Source: Fibrobacterota bacterium
Lineage (GTDB): Bacteria; Fibrobacterota; Fibrobacteria; UBA11236
Direction of reading: 5' to 3'
Assembly: GCA_947482115.1 (NCBI GenBank)
Contig: CANKII010000003.1
Coordinates: 248,001 to 312,000 of the forward strand
Length of the DNA stretch: 64,000 nucleotides
Part shown: in pieces, positions 24,226 to 34,013 of the stretch
How positions within the stretch are numbered: position 1 is the stretch's first letter
Layout: every line of letters starts with the position of its first letter
The notes under the pieces: model-generated
Told to the model about the DNA's origin: nothing
The model's database searches: none
The model's input: the letters and a program-made list of their open reading frames with translations, nothing else
Program-made: the position numbers and the translations under genes

Positions 24226-26956
24226 TCATCTTCTCCGCCTTGCGCTCCATCACCTTCCGCGCCTTGCGAACATCCACCGCGCAGACCTTGTACTCCGGGC
24301 ATTTCGCCTCGCTGTCCGATACGCTGGAGGTCAGAATGTTCATCATCACTTCCGGGAAGTGAAAGGTGGAGCTCAACACACCGGGCTTGACTTCGTCCGT
24401 CACCCGTGCGCGCAAGTCCAGTTTGCCGCGCGCCGAACTGACACAGGCCAAATCTCCGTCCGCAATTCCCTTTTCCAAAGCATCGGCGGGATTGATGAGC
24501 AAGACATCCTCGGTCAGAATTTCCACATTGTGCGTGCGGCGTGTCATTGCACCGCAGTTATAATGTTCCAACTCGCGGTTGGTGGTGAGAATGAACGGAA
24601 ATTGTTTTCCGTTGTCCACAATTTCCGTGGACTCCTTGAAACTCTTGTAGTTGATGCGGCCCCTGCCGATCTTGAATGTTTCGGTATGCAGGATTTCCGT
24701 GCCCTTGCCGTCTTCCTCCACCGGCCATTGCTTTCCATTCGTTCCCAGCTCATCCCATTTCACACCTTTGAAGAACGGCACGATGCGGGAGATTTCTTCC
24801 AACAAGGTTTTGGGATCGTAAGGGGCCTGCTTGTATCCCATGCGGTTCATCATGTCCACGATAACCTGACCGTCGGATCGCGATTGCCCGATCGGTTCCA
24901 CGAGTTGATTCACGCGCTGGATGCGCCGTTCTCCGTTGGTGAAGGTGCCGCTCTTCTCGAAGAAGGACGCGGCGGGCAACACCACGGTGGCAAGCTTGGC
25001 GGTTTCCGTCATGAACAATTCGCTCACCACCAGCAAATCAAGATTGCTCAGCGCCGCCACGACATGATTGGTGTTGGGATCGGTTTGCGCCATGTCTTCG
25101 CCGATCACCCACATGGCTTTGAACTTGTTCTGCAAAGAGGCTTCGTACATCTCGGGAATCTTCATCCCGATTTCCTTGGAAAGTTTCGCACCGTAAAACG
25201 CTTCGTACATCGCATGATTCTTATCATCATTGACCGCAAAATATCCCGCGCCCTGATACGGCTGCGTGCCCATGTCGGCCATGCCCTGCACATTGTTCTG
25301 GCCGCGCAACGGATTGACACCCACACCACGACGGCCGATGTTCCCCGTGAGCATGGCGAGGTCGGCGATGAGCATGACGGTAAAAGTTCCCTGCGAATGC
25401 TCGGTGACTCCCAGACCGTGAAAGGCCATCGCAGCCTTGGCATTGGCATAGGTCATGGCCGCTGCGCGCACCTCTTCGCGGTTCACGCCGGTGAGTCGTT
25501 CCATTTCGTCCAGATCCAACTGCAATATTTCTTTTTTGAAAGATTCAAAGCCTTCGGTGCGGGCTTCGATGAATTTGGAGTCCACTTTGCCTTCGCTGAC
25601 GATGTAATACATCATCATGTTCAACAAGGCCACATTGGTTCCCGGACGCAATTGCAAATGGTGCTTGGCGTATTTCGCCAGTTCGATCTTGCGGGGATCG
25701 ATCACGATCAGGGGAACACCTTTCAGAACCCGTTGTTTGATCTTGGCTCCGGTCACCGGATGCCCGGCGGTGGGATTCGCCCCGATGACCATGATGCAAT
25801 CGGTGTATTTCAAATCTTTTATGGAATTGGTCGCCGCACCGGTGCCGAAGGCACGCTGCATTCCAATCGCCGTGGGTGAATGGCAGACTCGCGCGCAGCC
25901 GTCGATGTTATTGGTTCCGATCACCGCACGGATGAATTTTTGCATGAGGTAATTTTCCTCATTCGTCCCGCGCGAACAGGCCAGACCGCCGATGGCATCC
26001 GGTCCATATTGTTTTTTAATCGCCGTGAATTTCTCGGCGATAAAGTCATAGGCCTCGTCCCAGCTCGCTTCTTCAAACTTTCCGTTCCGCTTGATGAGCG
26101 GAGTGCGCAGGCGTTCGGGATGATTGTAAAACTCGAACGCGAAGCGGCCCTTCAAACAGGTGTGGCCTTGATTGGCAGCCGCGTCATAGGGCGCGAGAAT
26201 GGATTTGATTTCACCCTTCACGGTGGACACTTCGAGATTACAACCCACGCCGCAATAGGTACACACCGTGCGCGTAACCTTGTCCGCCACCGTCATCTTC
26301 GATGCATAAATGTCGGAGATGGCTCCGGTGGGACAGGCCTGTGAACACGCTCCGCAGGACACACAGGGCGATTCGTCGAACGTCGTGTTCATGCCCATGA
26401 TGATGCGATGATCGAATCCCCGGCCTTCCATGCTCAACACCATTTCGCCCTGCACTTCGTCGCAGGCGCGCACGCAGCGGTAGCAATTGATGCAGGTCGA
26501 TAAATCCGCGCGCATGTAGGGATGCGACACATCGCGTTCGCGGTCGCCGTGATTTTTCCCCCCGGGATAGCGGATGTCTTGCGGAGTGATGCCGACTTCG
26601 TTGGCCACATTCTGCAATTCGTTCCTGCCGCTTTTGTTTTCGTACAACCGTTCGACGGGATAATCCGTCAACACCAGCTCAACAATGTTCTTGCGCAAAC
26701 GCAGAACGCGCTCGGTGTCGGTGTAGATGTAATGCCCGGCGGAAACCGGGGTGTGACAGGAGGCCAAGGTTTTCGCAGGACCGTTTTCCTTCAACGCCAC
26801 ATCCACCGTGCAAACGCGGCAGGAACCGAAGGGCTTGAGATTGGGTGCATCGCACAGTGTGGGCGCATTCTTTCCATACCGGCGGATGAAGGACAGGATG
26901 CTCTCGTCCTTTTCGAACTCATGCGGTTCGTTGTTGATGTAGGCGATGTTGCTCAT
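24164..26956 (-). CDS. fdhA: Formate dehydrogenase alpha subunit (molybdopterin, NAD-linked type)
   Basis: A 930-residue molybdo-enzyme. Domains in order: an N-terminal 2Fe-2S domain (CDAPNLKPFGSCRVCTVDV), a His-Cys cluster region, two 4Fe-4S motifs (CINCYRCVRACDEVQ and CVSCGACSQACPTG), the Mo-enzyme 4Fe-4S motif CTYCGVGCNLEV (about residue 235), the catalytic ARVCHSPT motif and a C-terminal molydopterin-dinucleotide-binding domain. The active-site residue is Cys (codon TGC), not selenocysteine. With the NuoEF-like beta subunit it should oxidise formate to CO2 and reduce NAD+. The last 15 or so residues (after KMTADFD) come from a dispersed repeat. The ATG overlaps the fdhB stop. Confidence 0.93.
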   Translation of the reverse strand: MSNIAYINNEPHEFEKDESILSFIRRYGKNAPTLCDAPNLKPFGSCRVCTVDVALKENGPAKTLASCHTPVSAGHYIYTDTERVLRLRKNIVELVLTDYPVERLYENKSGRNELQNVANEVGITPQDIRYPGGKNHGDRERDVSHPYMRADLSTCINCYRCVRACDEVQGEMVLSMEGRGFDHRIIMGMNTTFDESPCVSCGACSQACPTGAISDIYASKMTVADKVTRTVCTYCGVGCNLEVSTVKGEIKSILAPYDAAANQGHTCLKGRFAFEFYNHPERLRTPLIKRNGKFEEASWDEAYDFIAEKFTAIKKQYGPDAIGGLACSRGTNEENYLMQKFIRAVIGTNNIDGCARVCHSPTAIGMQRAFGTGAATNSIKDLKYTDCIMVIGANPTAGHPVTGAKIKQRVLKGVPLIVIDPRKIELAKYAKHHLQLRPGTNVALLNMMMYYIVSEGKVDSKFIEARTEGFESFKKEILQLDLDEMERLTGVNREEVRAAAMTYANAKAAMAFHGLGVTEHSQGTFTVMLIADLAMLTGNIGRRGVGVNPLRGQNNVQGMADMGTQPYQGAGYFAVNDDKNHAMYEAFYGAKLSKEIGMKIPEMYEASLQNKFKAMWVIGEDMAQTDPNTNHVVAALSNLDLLVVSELFMTETAKLATVVLPAASFFEKSGTFTNGERRIQRVNQLVEPIGQSRSDGQVIVDMMNRMGYKQAPYDPKTLLEEISRIVPFFKGVKWDELGTNGKQWPVEEDGKGTEILHTETFKIGRGRINYKSFKESTEIVDNGKQFPFILTTNRELEHYNCGAMTRRTHNVEILTEDVLLINPADALEKGIADGDLACVSSARGKLDLRARVTDEVKPGVLSSTFHFPEVMMNILTSSVSDSEAKCPEYKVCAVDVRKARKVMERKAEKMTADFDYPFDKLRASAQSAER

Positions 26957-28608
26957 GCAAAATACCCCTTCAATTCCGGTTCAAAATATTTCATGGCGTT
27001 CTTGACTCCCAGCGGAAGCCCGCCGCCGAGGGCGCACAAAGAACCCAGTTCCAACGTCTCCAGTAAATCCGCCATCAACTGTTTGTCGATCTTGTAATCC
27101 TCATGCTGCGCCTTCGCCAGCATTTCCTGACCGCGCGTGGAACCGATGCTGCAGGGAAAACATTTTCCGCAGGATTCCGCCGCAGTAAATTCAAACAGAT
27201 GTTCGAGATAAGCGATGAGCGGATAGGATTCAGGAACCGAAACGATGCCCGCATGACCGAGCAGGAATCCGTTTTGTGAAAACGATTCATAGTCCAAAGT
27301 CAAATCCGGAATTTTATCCACGGGTACCAGACCGCCCAAGGGGCCTCCCACATGCACAGCTTTCACTGGCTCGCGAAATCCCTGTGCGTGTTCATAAATG
27401 ACTTCAGAAAACGGCGTACCCATCTCAATCTCGTATAAGCCGGGCCGCTTGAAAAAACTGTCGAGGCAAACCAGTTTGCTGCCGCTGGATTTCGCCGTGC
27501 CCAATTTGGCGAACGCCTCCCCCCCGTCTTTCATGATGGCATACAAACACGCGGAGGTTTCCACATTGTTCACCACGGTTGGCTTGTTGAACAAACCCAT
27601 TTGTGTGGGATAAGGCGGACGCACACGCACTTCAGGGCGCTGCCCTTCGATGGAAGACAACAGCGCGGTTTCTTCCCCGCAGATATACGCTCCGGCGCCT
27701 TCGATCACTTTGAAACGAAAATTGAAGCCGGTATCTTTAATGTTCTCGCCCAACCAGCCTTTTTGTTCCAGCTCCGCAATGGCAGCGCGGATGACGGCGA
27801 TCGATTCCGGATATTCTCCGCGAATGTACAGCACGCCGCGCGTCGCGCCGACGACATAAGCAGCCGTCATCATTCCAAACAACAACAAATGCGGTTGCTT
27901 TTCCATGAGATAGCGATCCGAGTAAGCGCCGGGATCCCCTTCATCCGCATTACACACCACGAATTTTTGATCCGATTCCGTGCGCATGCAGGATTCCAGT
28001 TTCATCCCCATCGGAAAACCCGCGCCACCACGGCCGCGCACATTCGACTTTTTGATTTCCGCCAGGACCTCTTCCCGATCTTTTTTCAGAACTTGAAGAA
28101 GGATCGGATAAACCTCCTCCACACTTTTCATTTTTCCGGTGAGCAGGGGTTCCTTTAAATTCGTCCCTACGAAATAATTATCCGCATTCGGAACCGCATC
28201 GCCATGAATGACATTCGCAATTTCAGATTCGGATTTCGCAGAATAATTCTTTCCACGAAACTGAAAGGAACCGTTTTCATGACAACGACCCAAACAACAG
28301 ATGTTTCCAATTTGCTGCTCGGAAAAATCCTTGCGCAAATTCGCCTTGAGTCCCTCTTGAGTTCCCGCCAGCATGCACGCGCTGCCATTGCAAATCCGGA
28401 CTTTGACATCCTTGTTCTCTTTGCGGGTGAAATCGTAAAACGAAGCCGTGCCGTAAACATTGGCGTCGCCAAACAAAAACTCTTTGGCCAGCCTGTGCAT
28501 TTCCGCTTCATCGGGAGTGCCGGAGACTTTGGACCTTTGCACCACTTCTTCGAAAAGGGATTTTTCCGTTCCTTTTCTGCCTGCGAGATAACTCAGATTT
28601 TCTGACAT
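26953..28608 (-). CDS. fdhB: Formate dehydrogenase beta subunit (NuoE-NuoF fusion type)
   Basis: A 551-residue diaphorase subunit. Residues 1 to about 140 form a NuoE-like thioredoxin-fold 2Fe-2S domain (CNGSACMLAG and CCLGRCHENG). The rest is NuoF-like: NADH/FMN-binding GRGGAGFPMGMKLESC, a Gly-rich GAGAYICGEETALLSS and the C-terminal 4Fe-4S site SCGKCFPCSIGSTRG. It passes electrons from FdhA to NAD+. A separate NuoE-type gamma subunit is not needed given the fusion. The stop codon overlaps the fdhA start. Alternatives such as a hydrogenase diaphorase are less likely because fdhA and fdhD flank it. Confidence 0.9.
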   Translation of the reverse strand: MSENLSYLAGRKGTEKSLFEEVVQRSKVSGTPDEAEMHRLAKEFLFGDANVYGTASFYDFTRKENKDVKVRICNGSACMLAGTQEGLKANLRKDFSEQQIGNICCLGRCHENGSFQFRGKNYSAKSESEIANVIHGDAVPNADNYFVGTNLKEPLLTGKMKSVEEVYPILLQVLKKDREEVLAEIKKSNVRGRGGAGFPMGMKLESCMRTESDQKFVVCNADEGDPGAYSDRYLMEKQPHLLLFGMMTAAYVVGATRGVLYIRGEYPESIAVIRAAIAELEQKGWLGENIKDTGFNFRFKVIEGAGAYICGEETALLSSIEGQRPEVRVRPPYPTQMGLFNKPTVVNNVETSACLYAIMKDGGEAFAKLGTAKSSGSKLVCLDSFFKRPGLYEIEMGTPFSEVIYEHAQGFREPVKAVHVGGPLGGLVPVDKIPDLTLDYESFSQNGFLLGHAGIVSVPESYPLIAYLEHLFEFTAAESCGKCFPCSIGSTRGQEMLAKAQHEDYKIDKQLMADLLETLELGSLCALGGGLPLGVKNAMKYFEPELKGYFA

Positions 28609-28612
28609 ATTT

Positions 28613-29437
28613 TTAAACCTTTATTTCTTCGAGCGCGATAAGGCGTTCCGGATGAGAGTATGCTGTCGCACGTTCCCCACGACAAAATCCAAGCAAGGTA
28701 ATGTCTTCCGTGCGGCAAAATTCCACGGCCATGGAAGACGGGGCCGAAACTGCAGCGAGAATTGCGAGACCTGCGCGGCGTGCCTTGGCCGCGATTTCAT
28801 AGGACACGCGACCACTGACACACAGTAGAATTGCTTTCCCCAAATCATTTTTCAACCACAAATCCCCGATGGCTTTGTCTACGGCATTGTGACGTCCCAC
28901 GTCTTCGCCGAAAGCAAGTAACTCACCATTCGCGGAAAAGATCGCTGCCGCATGACTGCCACCTGTCTTTCCGAAAAGATTCTGGTGCGTACTCATGGCT
29001 TTGAAGCAGGCGGGCAACAGATCCCTTTGAAACAGTGTGGGCGGACGGCCATCCGTCCCAACAATTTCCACACAATCCGGCGGAGCATCCCATTCCGATT
29101 TCCCACACATGCCGCAGGAGGATGTGGATGCGAGGGAACGGTTGACGATTTTTTTGTCCGCTTGGGAAACGCTTGTCAGTTCTGCCGACCAAACCGTCAT
29201 TCCATCCTTATTGGATTCTTCGCGAAGGGAAACAATGTCAACCGGTGTTTCCACCAATCCCTCGGAGAATAAAATCCCCGGAACCAGATGCACATCCGCA
29301 CCGGGAGTGCGCATGGTGATGGTGAACGGTTTTCCGTTCACCACAATCTGCAGCGCGCCTTCTTCCACCACCGATTCTCGGGTGGTGGAAAAGTGATTCC
29401 CTTCAAAGCGCTGGGCCTCAAAAAATTTGGAGGACAT
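28613..29437 (-). CDS. fdhD: Formate dehydrogenase accessory sulfurtransferase FdhD
   Basis: A 274-residue protein with the FdhD signature: SLASTSSCGMCGKSEW containing the CxxC catalytic cysteines, FGKTGGSHAAAIF, and EDVGRHNAVDKAIG. FdhD transfers sulfur from a cysteine desulfurase to the molybdenum cofactor before insertion into FdhA. The ATG at 29437 follows an AGGA-like site. It lies 4 bases upstream of fdhB, so the order fdhD-fdhB-fdhA is one transcription unit. Confidence 0.93.
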   Translation of the reverse strand: MSSKFFEAQRFEGNHFSTTRESVVEEGALQIVVNGKPFTITMRTPGADVHLVPGILFSEGLVETPVDIVSLREESNKDGMTVWSAELTSVSQADKKIVNRSLASTSSCGMCGKSEWDAPPDCVEIVGTDGRPPTLFQRDLLPACFKAMSTHQNLFGKTGGSHAAAIFSANGELLAFGEDVGRHNAVDKAIGDLWLKNDLGKAILLCVSGRVSYEIAAKARRAGLAILAAVSAPSSMAVEFCRTEDITLLGFCRGERATAYSHPERLIALEEIKV

Positions 29438-29813
29438 GGGGTAAGAATTTAGAAGGAAAAAGCCTTGAATAATTGTGGAAAAATCGCCAGTAGCGCCCTA
29501 ATTTGAAGTTTAAACGCTTATATGGGCCCTAACCTGTTACTAACCCTTCTAGGTCGCCGAGTCTATCGGTTTTGCAACAAAGAAAAGTGTAGGTGTCTGA
29601 TATCAACGGTATCGGATTGATTCCATTCAAATTAGCCCAATACCCTATCTACTGAATCACATCTATCAACAGTTCGCGATACTACGATGCTTTGTTTTTA
29701 CCCTGTTTTTACTCTAATAGGAGTAGATTATTTGCGTTGGTTTCAAAGGTCCCTCCCCGGTGATAAGAGCCCTCGGGCTCTCTCGCAAGGGTAGCCGGGG
29801 GGGTCAATTCCAA
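29438..29813. other. AT-rich intergenic region between fdhD and DUF3800 gene
   Basis: About 375 bases without a supported gene. It includes the upstream region of the fdhD operon and the 3' flank of the DUF3800 gene. Most of it is richer in A and T than the neighbouring genes. I found no clear FNR-type TTGAT-N4-ATCAA box. A GC-rich structured block at 29751-29803 is listed separately. Confidence 0.5.
29751..29803. repeat. GC-rich nested inverted repeat
   Basis: Outer arms CCCCGG (29755-29760) and CCGGGG (29795-29800) enclose an inner hairpin AGAGCCC/GGGCTCT (29766-29772 and 29775-29781). The block ends 10 bases before the 3' end of the minus-strand DUF3800 gene and so could act as its terminator, although no T-run follows. 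It could also be a small mobile repeat or a structured RNA element. I do not recognise a known riboswitch. Confidence 0.45.
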
Positions 29814-30485
29814 TTAATAATAAAGCCTTGTTCCAGTTCTAAAGACATCAAATTCACTCCTAATAGCTGACTTGATCAGGTCATAGCTCCTCATATCTCC
29901 ATTGGTCCATTTTCTATAAATAGCCCAATTGCAATAATCGGCTATCTGCAGCCCAAAACAAGATTTTGATGCATGATGATGAACCTGATAATCACCAAGC
30001 CTCGGTACAGCGTGTGATAGATATTGCTTAACTCCCTTTTCTATAGCGTCTCTTTTCCGTTTGACAGGAACATCATCGATAATGACAACCACCTTTTCGG
30101 GTGCTTGATGATCTGGATTAAGGATGTATTTCAAGAGTGTAAACAGCATTTTTGGATAAAGGGATTCAACAGGCTGAAGAGCCGGCCCTGTTTTGCGTTT
30201 CTCCACAATAATGGAATGGATTTTGATTCGATCCAACTTGGAAGCAATGCGTCCAAAAACCCGATCACGTATAGACTGGAGATCCTCTGTAGCATGAAAA
30301 TATTCTTGCCCTCGGCCTTCTTCATACAAGTCATATTTCAAGCTTGCCAAGTCTTCATGTATAGAGAACGGACGATTTTTCACTACTGCCGTGATCGTTA
30401 GATATTTTGTGCCACCAACACTAAAATCGAAGTTTCCTCCTTCGTCAAGGAAGATGTAAAGAGGTGACGGTTGTAAGGATGACAT
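29814..30485 (-). CDS. DUF3800 domain protein
   Basis: A 223-residue protein. The N-terminal YIFLDEGGNFDFS strand with paired acidic residues and the C-terminal CFGLQIADYCNWAIYRKW motif are the hallmarks of DUF3800, a family predicted to have an RNase H-like fold with a DE...D acidic site (VVVIIDDVP in the middle). The biochemical role is not established; family members are often reported near mobile or defence genes. Here it stands alone, between formate dehydrogenase and ribonucleotide reductase genes, and its sequence is visibly more AT-rich than both. Recent acquisition is likely but inferred. Confidence 0.75.
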   Translation of the reverse strand: MSSLQPSPLYIFLDEGGNFDFSVGGTKYLTITAVVKNRPFSIHEDLASLKYDLYEEGRGQEYFHATEDLQSIRDRVFGRIASKLDRIKIHSIIVEKRKTGPALQPVESLYPKMLFTLLKYILNPDHQAPEKVVVIIDDVPVKRKRDAIEKGVKQYLSHAVPRLGDYQVHHHASKSCFGLQIADYCNWAIYRKWTNGDMRSYDLIKSAIRSEFDVFRTGTRLYY

Positions 30486-30620
30486 ATTAATTCGTTGGCT
30501 CAGTTTATAATCAAAATCAAATAAGCTCTAGGCAAAGATGACGTTTTCAAAAATCAAACTAGCCCACTAAATCGCCGCCTTGGAAGATCCAAGACGGCGA
30601 TGCTCAAATTTCTACCAGAA

Positions 30621-33600
30621 TCAGGAACAACCGCTCGTCGTCCCGCAATCTTCGCAGACGACACAGGTGCCGTTGCGACGCACGCGCATGGATCCACAGG
30701 AGGCGCAATTGTCTCCGGTGTATCCGGCACGGCGGGAGAGATCCGACGCCTCACTGCGCGTCATAGCGCCGCGAGTCGACAATCCCGAAGTCGCCAACGT
30801 GGTGTCCACAACCGGCGCGGGAGCCGGTTCATGACTTTCCACCGCCTGCGTATTCCCGGAACTGGAATGGATGCTGGGAGCTTCCAATGGTTTCACAGCC
30901 GGTTTGATGTGCACGAAGTCGGTTTGTCCCAGATATTGCAACCCGAGAACGCGGAAGATGACATCCAGAAGGGATGTGCAATTTTTGATGTTCTCATGGC
31001 CTTCCACCGGCCCTGCGGGTTCAAAGCGCGTGAAGGTGAACGTGTCCACCAGTTCTTCCAGAGGAATGCCATATTGCAGGGCCTTGGAAGTCAGCACCGC
31101 GAAGCAGTTCAGGATGCCGCGATAACCCGCGCCCTCCTTGTACATGTCGATGAAAATTTCACCGAGCGTGCCATCCGGATATTCTCCGGTTCGCAGGAAC
31201 AACTTGTGTCCGCCGATCGTCACCTCTTGGACAAATCCTTCCCGACGTGCAGGCAAGCGGCGGCGCGTCGGATGGGCTTGTTGGGTGGTGGAAACAACCG
31301 TGGGTCGCGGAGAATGCACTGGCGCAGCCACTGCTGCGGGCGCCGCAACGGACTGTGATTTGTTGCGTGTTTTCTTGACGTTGAGCGGCTGCGACAATTT
31401 GCTTCCGTCGCGATAAATCGAGATGGCCTTGAGCAAACCCTTGTGTCCTTCGCGGTAAATGCCGAGAATGTCGGACACACCGGCTTCATGCGGAAGATTC
31501 ACCGTCTTGGAGATGGCACCGGAGATGAACGGTTGCGCCGTGGACATGATGCGCAAATGGCCCATGGGCGAAATCATGCGCACACCCTTGCCGCACTTGC
31601 TGGCACAATCGAACACCGCATAATGTTCGGTCTTCAGGAAAGGCGCGCCTTCCACGGTTTGCGCACCGCAAATGGCGCGATCCGCTTCTTCAATTTGTTC
31701 AAAGGCAAATCCGATGGCTTCCAGAACATCGAAACCATCACCGTCCATCGCTTCAGGACTCAGGCCAAGGCTTGTAAGGAAATCACGACCGACAAGGCGC
31801 GAATGGAAGGCGTCTTCCAACGACAGCGAAAGCGGCAAAGCCTTTTCGATTTTGCGGAGAATCTCTTCCGTGAAACCGCGCTCGGACAATGTCGCACGAT
31901 TCACATGCGGGGAGTTTTCCAGGCTTCCGGTTCCAAGGCAATAGCGTTCAATGGCTTCCATCTCGACCGGCGAATAGCCCAAGTGACGCAAGGCCACAGG
32001 CAGGGAACGGTTGGTGATCTTGAAATAACCACCGCCCGCCAGTTTCTTGAACTTCACCATGGCGAAATCCGGCTCGATGCCGGTGGTGTCGCAATCCATG
32101 ATGAGACCGATGGTTCCCGTGGGAGCCAATACCGTCACCTGTGCATTGCGATAACCGTGTTTGGTGCCGAAGAGCAAAGCCTTTTCCCAGGCATCACGCG
32201 CGGCTTTCACCATAGACTCGGGAGTGAATTCGCCGGTGAGACCGCGGGGAATTACGGACAGCCCTTCATATTCGGACACCGCAGCGGCGCGCGCAGCGCG
32301 TTCATGATTGCGAATGACGCGCAACATGGAATCGCGATTGGCGGCATAGCGCGGAAACGCGCCCAAAGCTCCGGCCATTTCGGCTGAAGCCGCATAGGAT
32401 TCTCCGCCAAGAATGGCCGTGATGGCCGCAGTCCAATCCGCAGCAGCAGCGGAATCGTAGGGAATGCCAACGCGCATCAGGAAAGCACCGAGGTTGGCGT
32501 ATCCAAGTCCGAGTGTGCGATAGTCATAGGACTTGCGCGCAATTTCCGGCGAAGGAAATTGAGCCATGCCCACCGAGATGTCGAGTACCACCGTCCACAA
32601 ACGGGTGGCGTGGGTGAACGCATCGGTGTCCAAAGAACCATCTTCTTTCTGGAACGAAACCAGATTCAACGAAGCAAGGTTACACGCGGTGTCGTCCAAA
32701 AACATATACTCGGAGCAGGGATTGGAAGCGCGAATGCGTCCGTCCGCCGGGCAGGTATGCCATTCATTGATGAGATCGTCGTATTGCACGCCGGGATCGG
32801 CGCAATCCCACGCAGCGCGCGCGACGCTGTCCCACAACTTGCGGGCCTTCACCGTCTTGCGCACCGAACCGTCCACACGACCAAGCAATTGCCAATCCGC
32901 ATCGGCATCGACTGCATCTAAAAAGGCGTTGGGTACGCGCACGGAATTGTTGGAGTTCTGACCACTGACTGTGGTATAAGCTTCGCCTTCAAAATGCGAG
33001 TCGTACACTTCGCGTTCACCGACGGTGATTCCCTGCGCCATCAAGGAACGGGCGCGTTCCCACAAGGCATCGGGTACAAAGCCTGCGCCGGGAACATTGG
33101 GAACCCCCTCCGGAGTCCGATTCAAAGCCTGTTCGCTCGAACGCAGCAAAGCGGAACCGGCCAGCAATGCGCCGACCTTTTCCTCTTCGCGGCTCTTCCA
33201 CGAAATAAACTCTTCGATTTCAGGATGATCGAGATCCAGGCAAACCATTTTCGCGGCGCGGCGTGTGGTACCGCCCGACTTGATCGCACCGGCGGCGCGA
33301 TCAAACACTTTGAGGAAGGACATGAGGCCGGAGGATTGTCCGCCGCCGCCCAGCGATTCGCCCGCAGCGCGCACGGCGCTGAAGTTGGTGCCCGTGCCGG
33401 AACCGTATTTGAAAATGCGGCCTTCGCGTTGCAACAGGGAGAAGATGCCGCCATCACCCAGAAGATCATCTTTCACCGATTGGATGAAGCAAGCATGCGG
33501 CTGTGGACGGGTGTACGCATCCGTGGAATGTTTGATTTCATTGTCGGCGGGATCGACGTAATAATGTCCCTGCGCCGATCCGGTGATGCCGTATTTCCAG

Positions 33601-34013
33601 TTCAAGCCCGTGTTGAACCATTGCGGCGAATTGGGCGCCGCCATTTGATGCAGGAGCATGTAGGCCAGTTCATCGTAGAACGCCTGGCTCTCGGCGGCCG
33701 TGTCGAAATAGCCGAGTTGCTCACCCCAGTGACGCCAGCAACCGACAAGGCGATCGACAACCTGGCGGATGCTGTTCTCTCCACCCGTGGCGCTCTTACC
33801 CGAGGCATCCTTGGAAACAGGAACGTCGCGACGACGCAAATATTTTTGCGCAAGGATGTCGGTGGCGGTTTGCGACCACGACTCCGGCACTTCCACTTCA
33901 ATCACAGAAGATCCGGTGCCATCCAATGCGCGCACTTGTGATTTTCGCCACGAGTACTGAATTGTGTCGTAAGGATTCCGCTCATCCTGTGTGAACAGCC
34001 GCTCAAAGCGCAT
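30621..34013 (-). CDS. nrdJ: Adenosylcobalamin-dependent (class II) ribonucleotide reductase
   Basis: From ATG 34013, which has a CAGGAG ribosome binding site, the protein has 1130 residues. The barrel domain is evident: SPQWFNTGLNWKYG near the N-terminus, DDTACNLASLNLVSF with an active-site Cys, NPCSEY, and the conserved APTGTIGLIMDCDTTGIEPDFA. A C-terminal Cys-rich part (NCASCGSMRVRRNGTC..CEDCG) forms a zinc-ribbon-like tail and provides the reductant cysteines. The enzyme makes deoxyribonucleotides with or without oxygen, provided B12 is available. I looked for a cobalamin riboswitch upstream and did not see one. Confidence 0.95.
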   Translation of the reverse strand: MRFERLFTQDERNPYDTIQYSWRKSQVRALDGTGSSVIEVEVPESWSQTATDILAQKYLRRRDVPVSKDASGKSATGGENSIRQVVDRLVGCWRHWGEQLGYFDTAAESQAFYDELAYMLLHQMAAPNSPQWFNTGLNWKYGITGSAQGHYYVDPADNEIKHSTDAYTRPQPHACFIQSVKDDLLGDGGIFSLLQREGRIFKYGSGTGTNFSAVRAAGESLGGGGQSSGLMSFLKVFDRAAGAIKSGGTTRRAAKMVCLDLDHPEIEEFISWKSREEEKVGALLAGSALLRSSEQALNRTPEGVPNVPGAGFVPDALWERARSLMAQGITVGEREVYDSHFEGEAYTTVSGQNSNNSVRVPNAFLDAVDADADWQLLGRVDGSVRKTVKARKLWDSVARAAWDCADPGVQYDDLINEWHTCPADGRIRASNPCSEYMFLDDTACNLASLNLVSFQKEDGSLDTDAFTHATRLWTVVLDISVGMAQFPSPEIARKSYDYRTLGLGYANLGAFLMRVGIPYDSAAAADWTAAITAILGGESYAASAEMAGALGAFPRYAANRDSMLRVIRNHERAARAAAVSEYEGLSVIPRGLTGEFTPESMVKAARDAWEKALLFGTKHGYRNAQVTVLAPTGTIGLIMDCDTTGIEPDFAMVKFKKLAGGGYFKITNRSLPVALRHLGYSPVEMEAIERYCLGTGSLENSPHVNRATLSERGFTEEILRKIEKALPLSLSLEDAFHSRLVGRDFLTSLGLSPEAMDGDGFDVLEAIGFAFEQIEEADRAICGAQTVEGAPFLKTEHYAVFDCASKCGKGVRMISPMGHLRIMSTAQPFISGAISKTVNLPHEAGVSDILGIYREGHKGLLKAISIYRDGSKLSQPLNVKKTRNKSQSVAAPAAVAAPVHSPRPTVVSTTQQAHPTRRRLPARREGFVQEVTIGGHKLFLRTGEYPDGTLGEIFIDMYKEGAGYRGILNCFAVLTSKALQYGIPLEELVDTFTFTRFEPAGPVEGHENIKNCTSLLDVIFRVLGLQYLGQTDFVHIKPAVKPLEAPSIHSSSGNTQAVESHEPAPAPVVDTTLATSGLSTRGAMTRSEASDLSRRAGYTGDNCASCGSMRVRRNGTCVVCEDCGTTSGCS

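Noticed and set aside
24179-25879. Plus-strand 566-codon open frame opposite fdhA
   Set aside because: It is the antisense shadow of a clearly conserved molybdo-enzyme; the translation is His- and Arg-rich with no domain and no ribosome binding site.
25871-25912. Possible selenocysteine in FdhA
   Set aside because: The active-site codon in ARVCHSPT is TGC, so this is the Cys form; no in-frame TGA occurs in the gene.
31443-33941. Two plus-strand frames of over 300 codons opposite nrdJ
   Set aside because: Both are antisense to nrdJ and have no recognisable domain.
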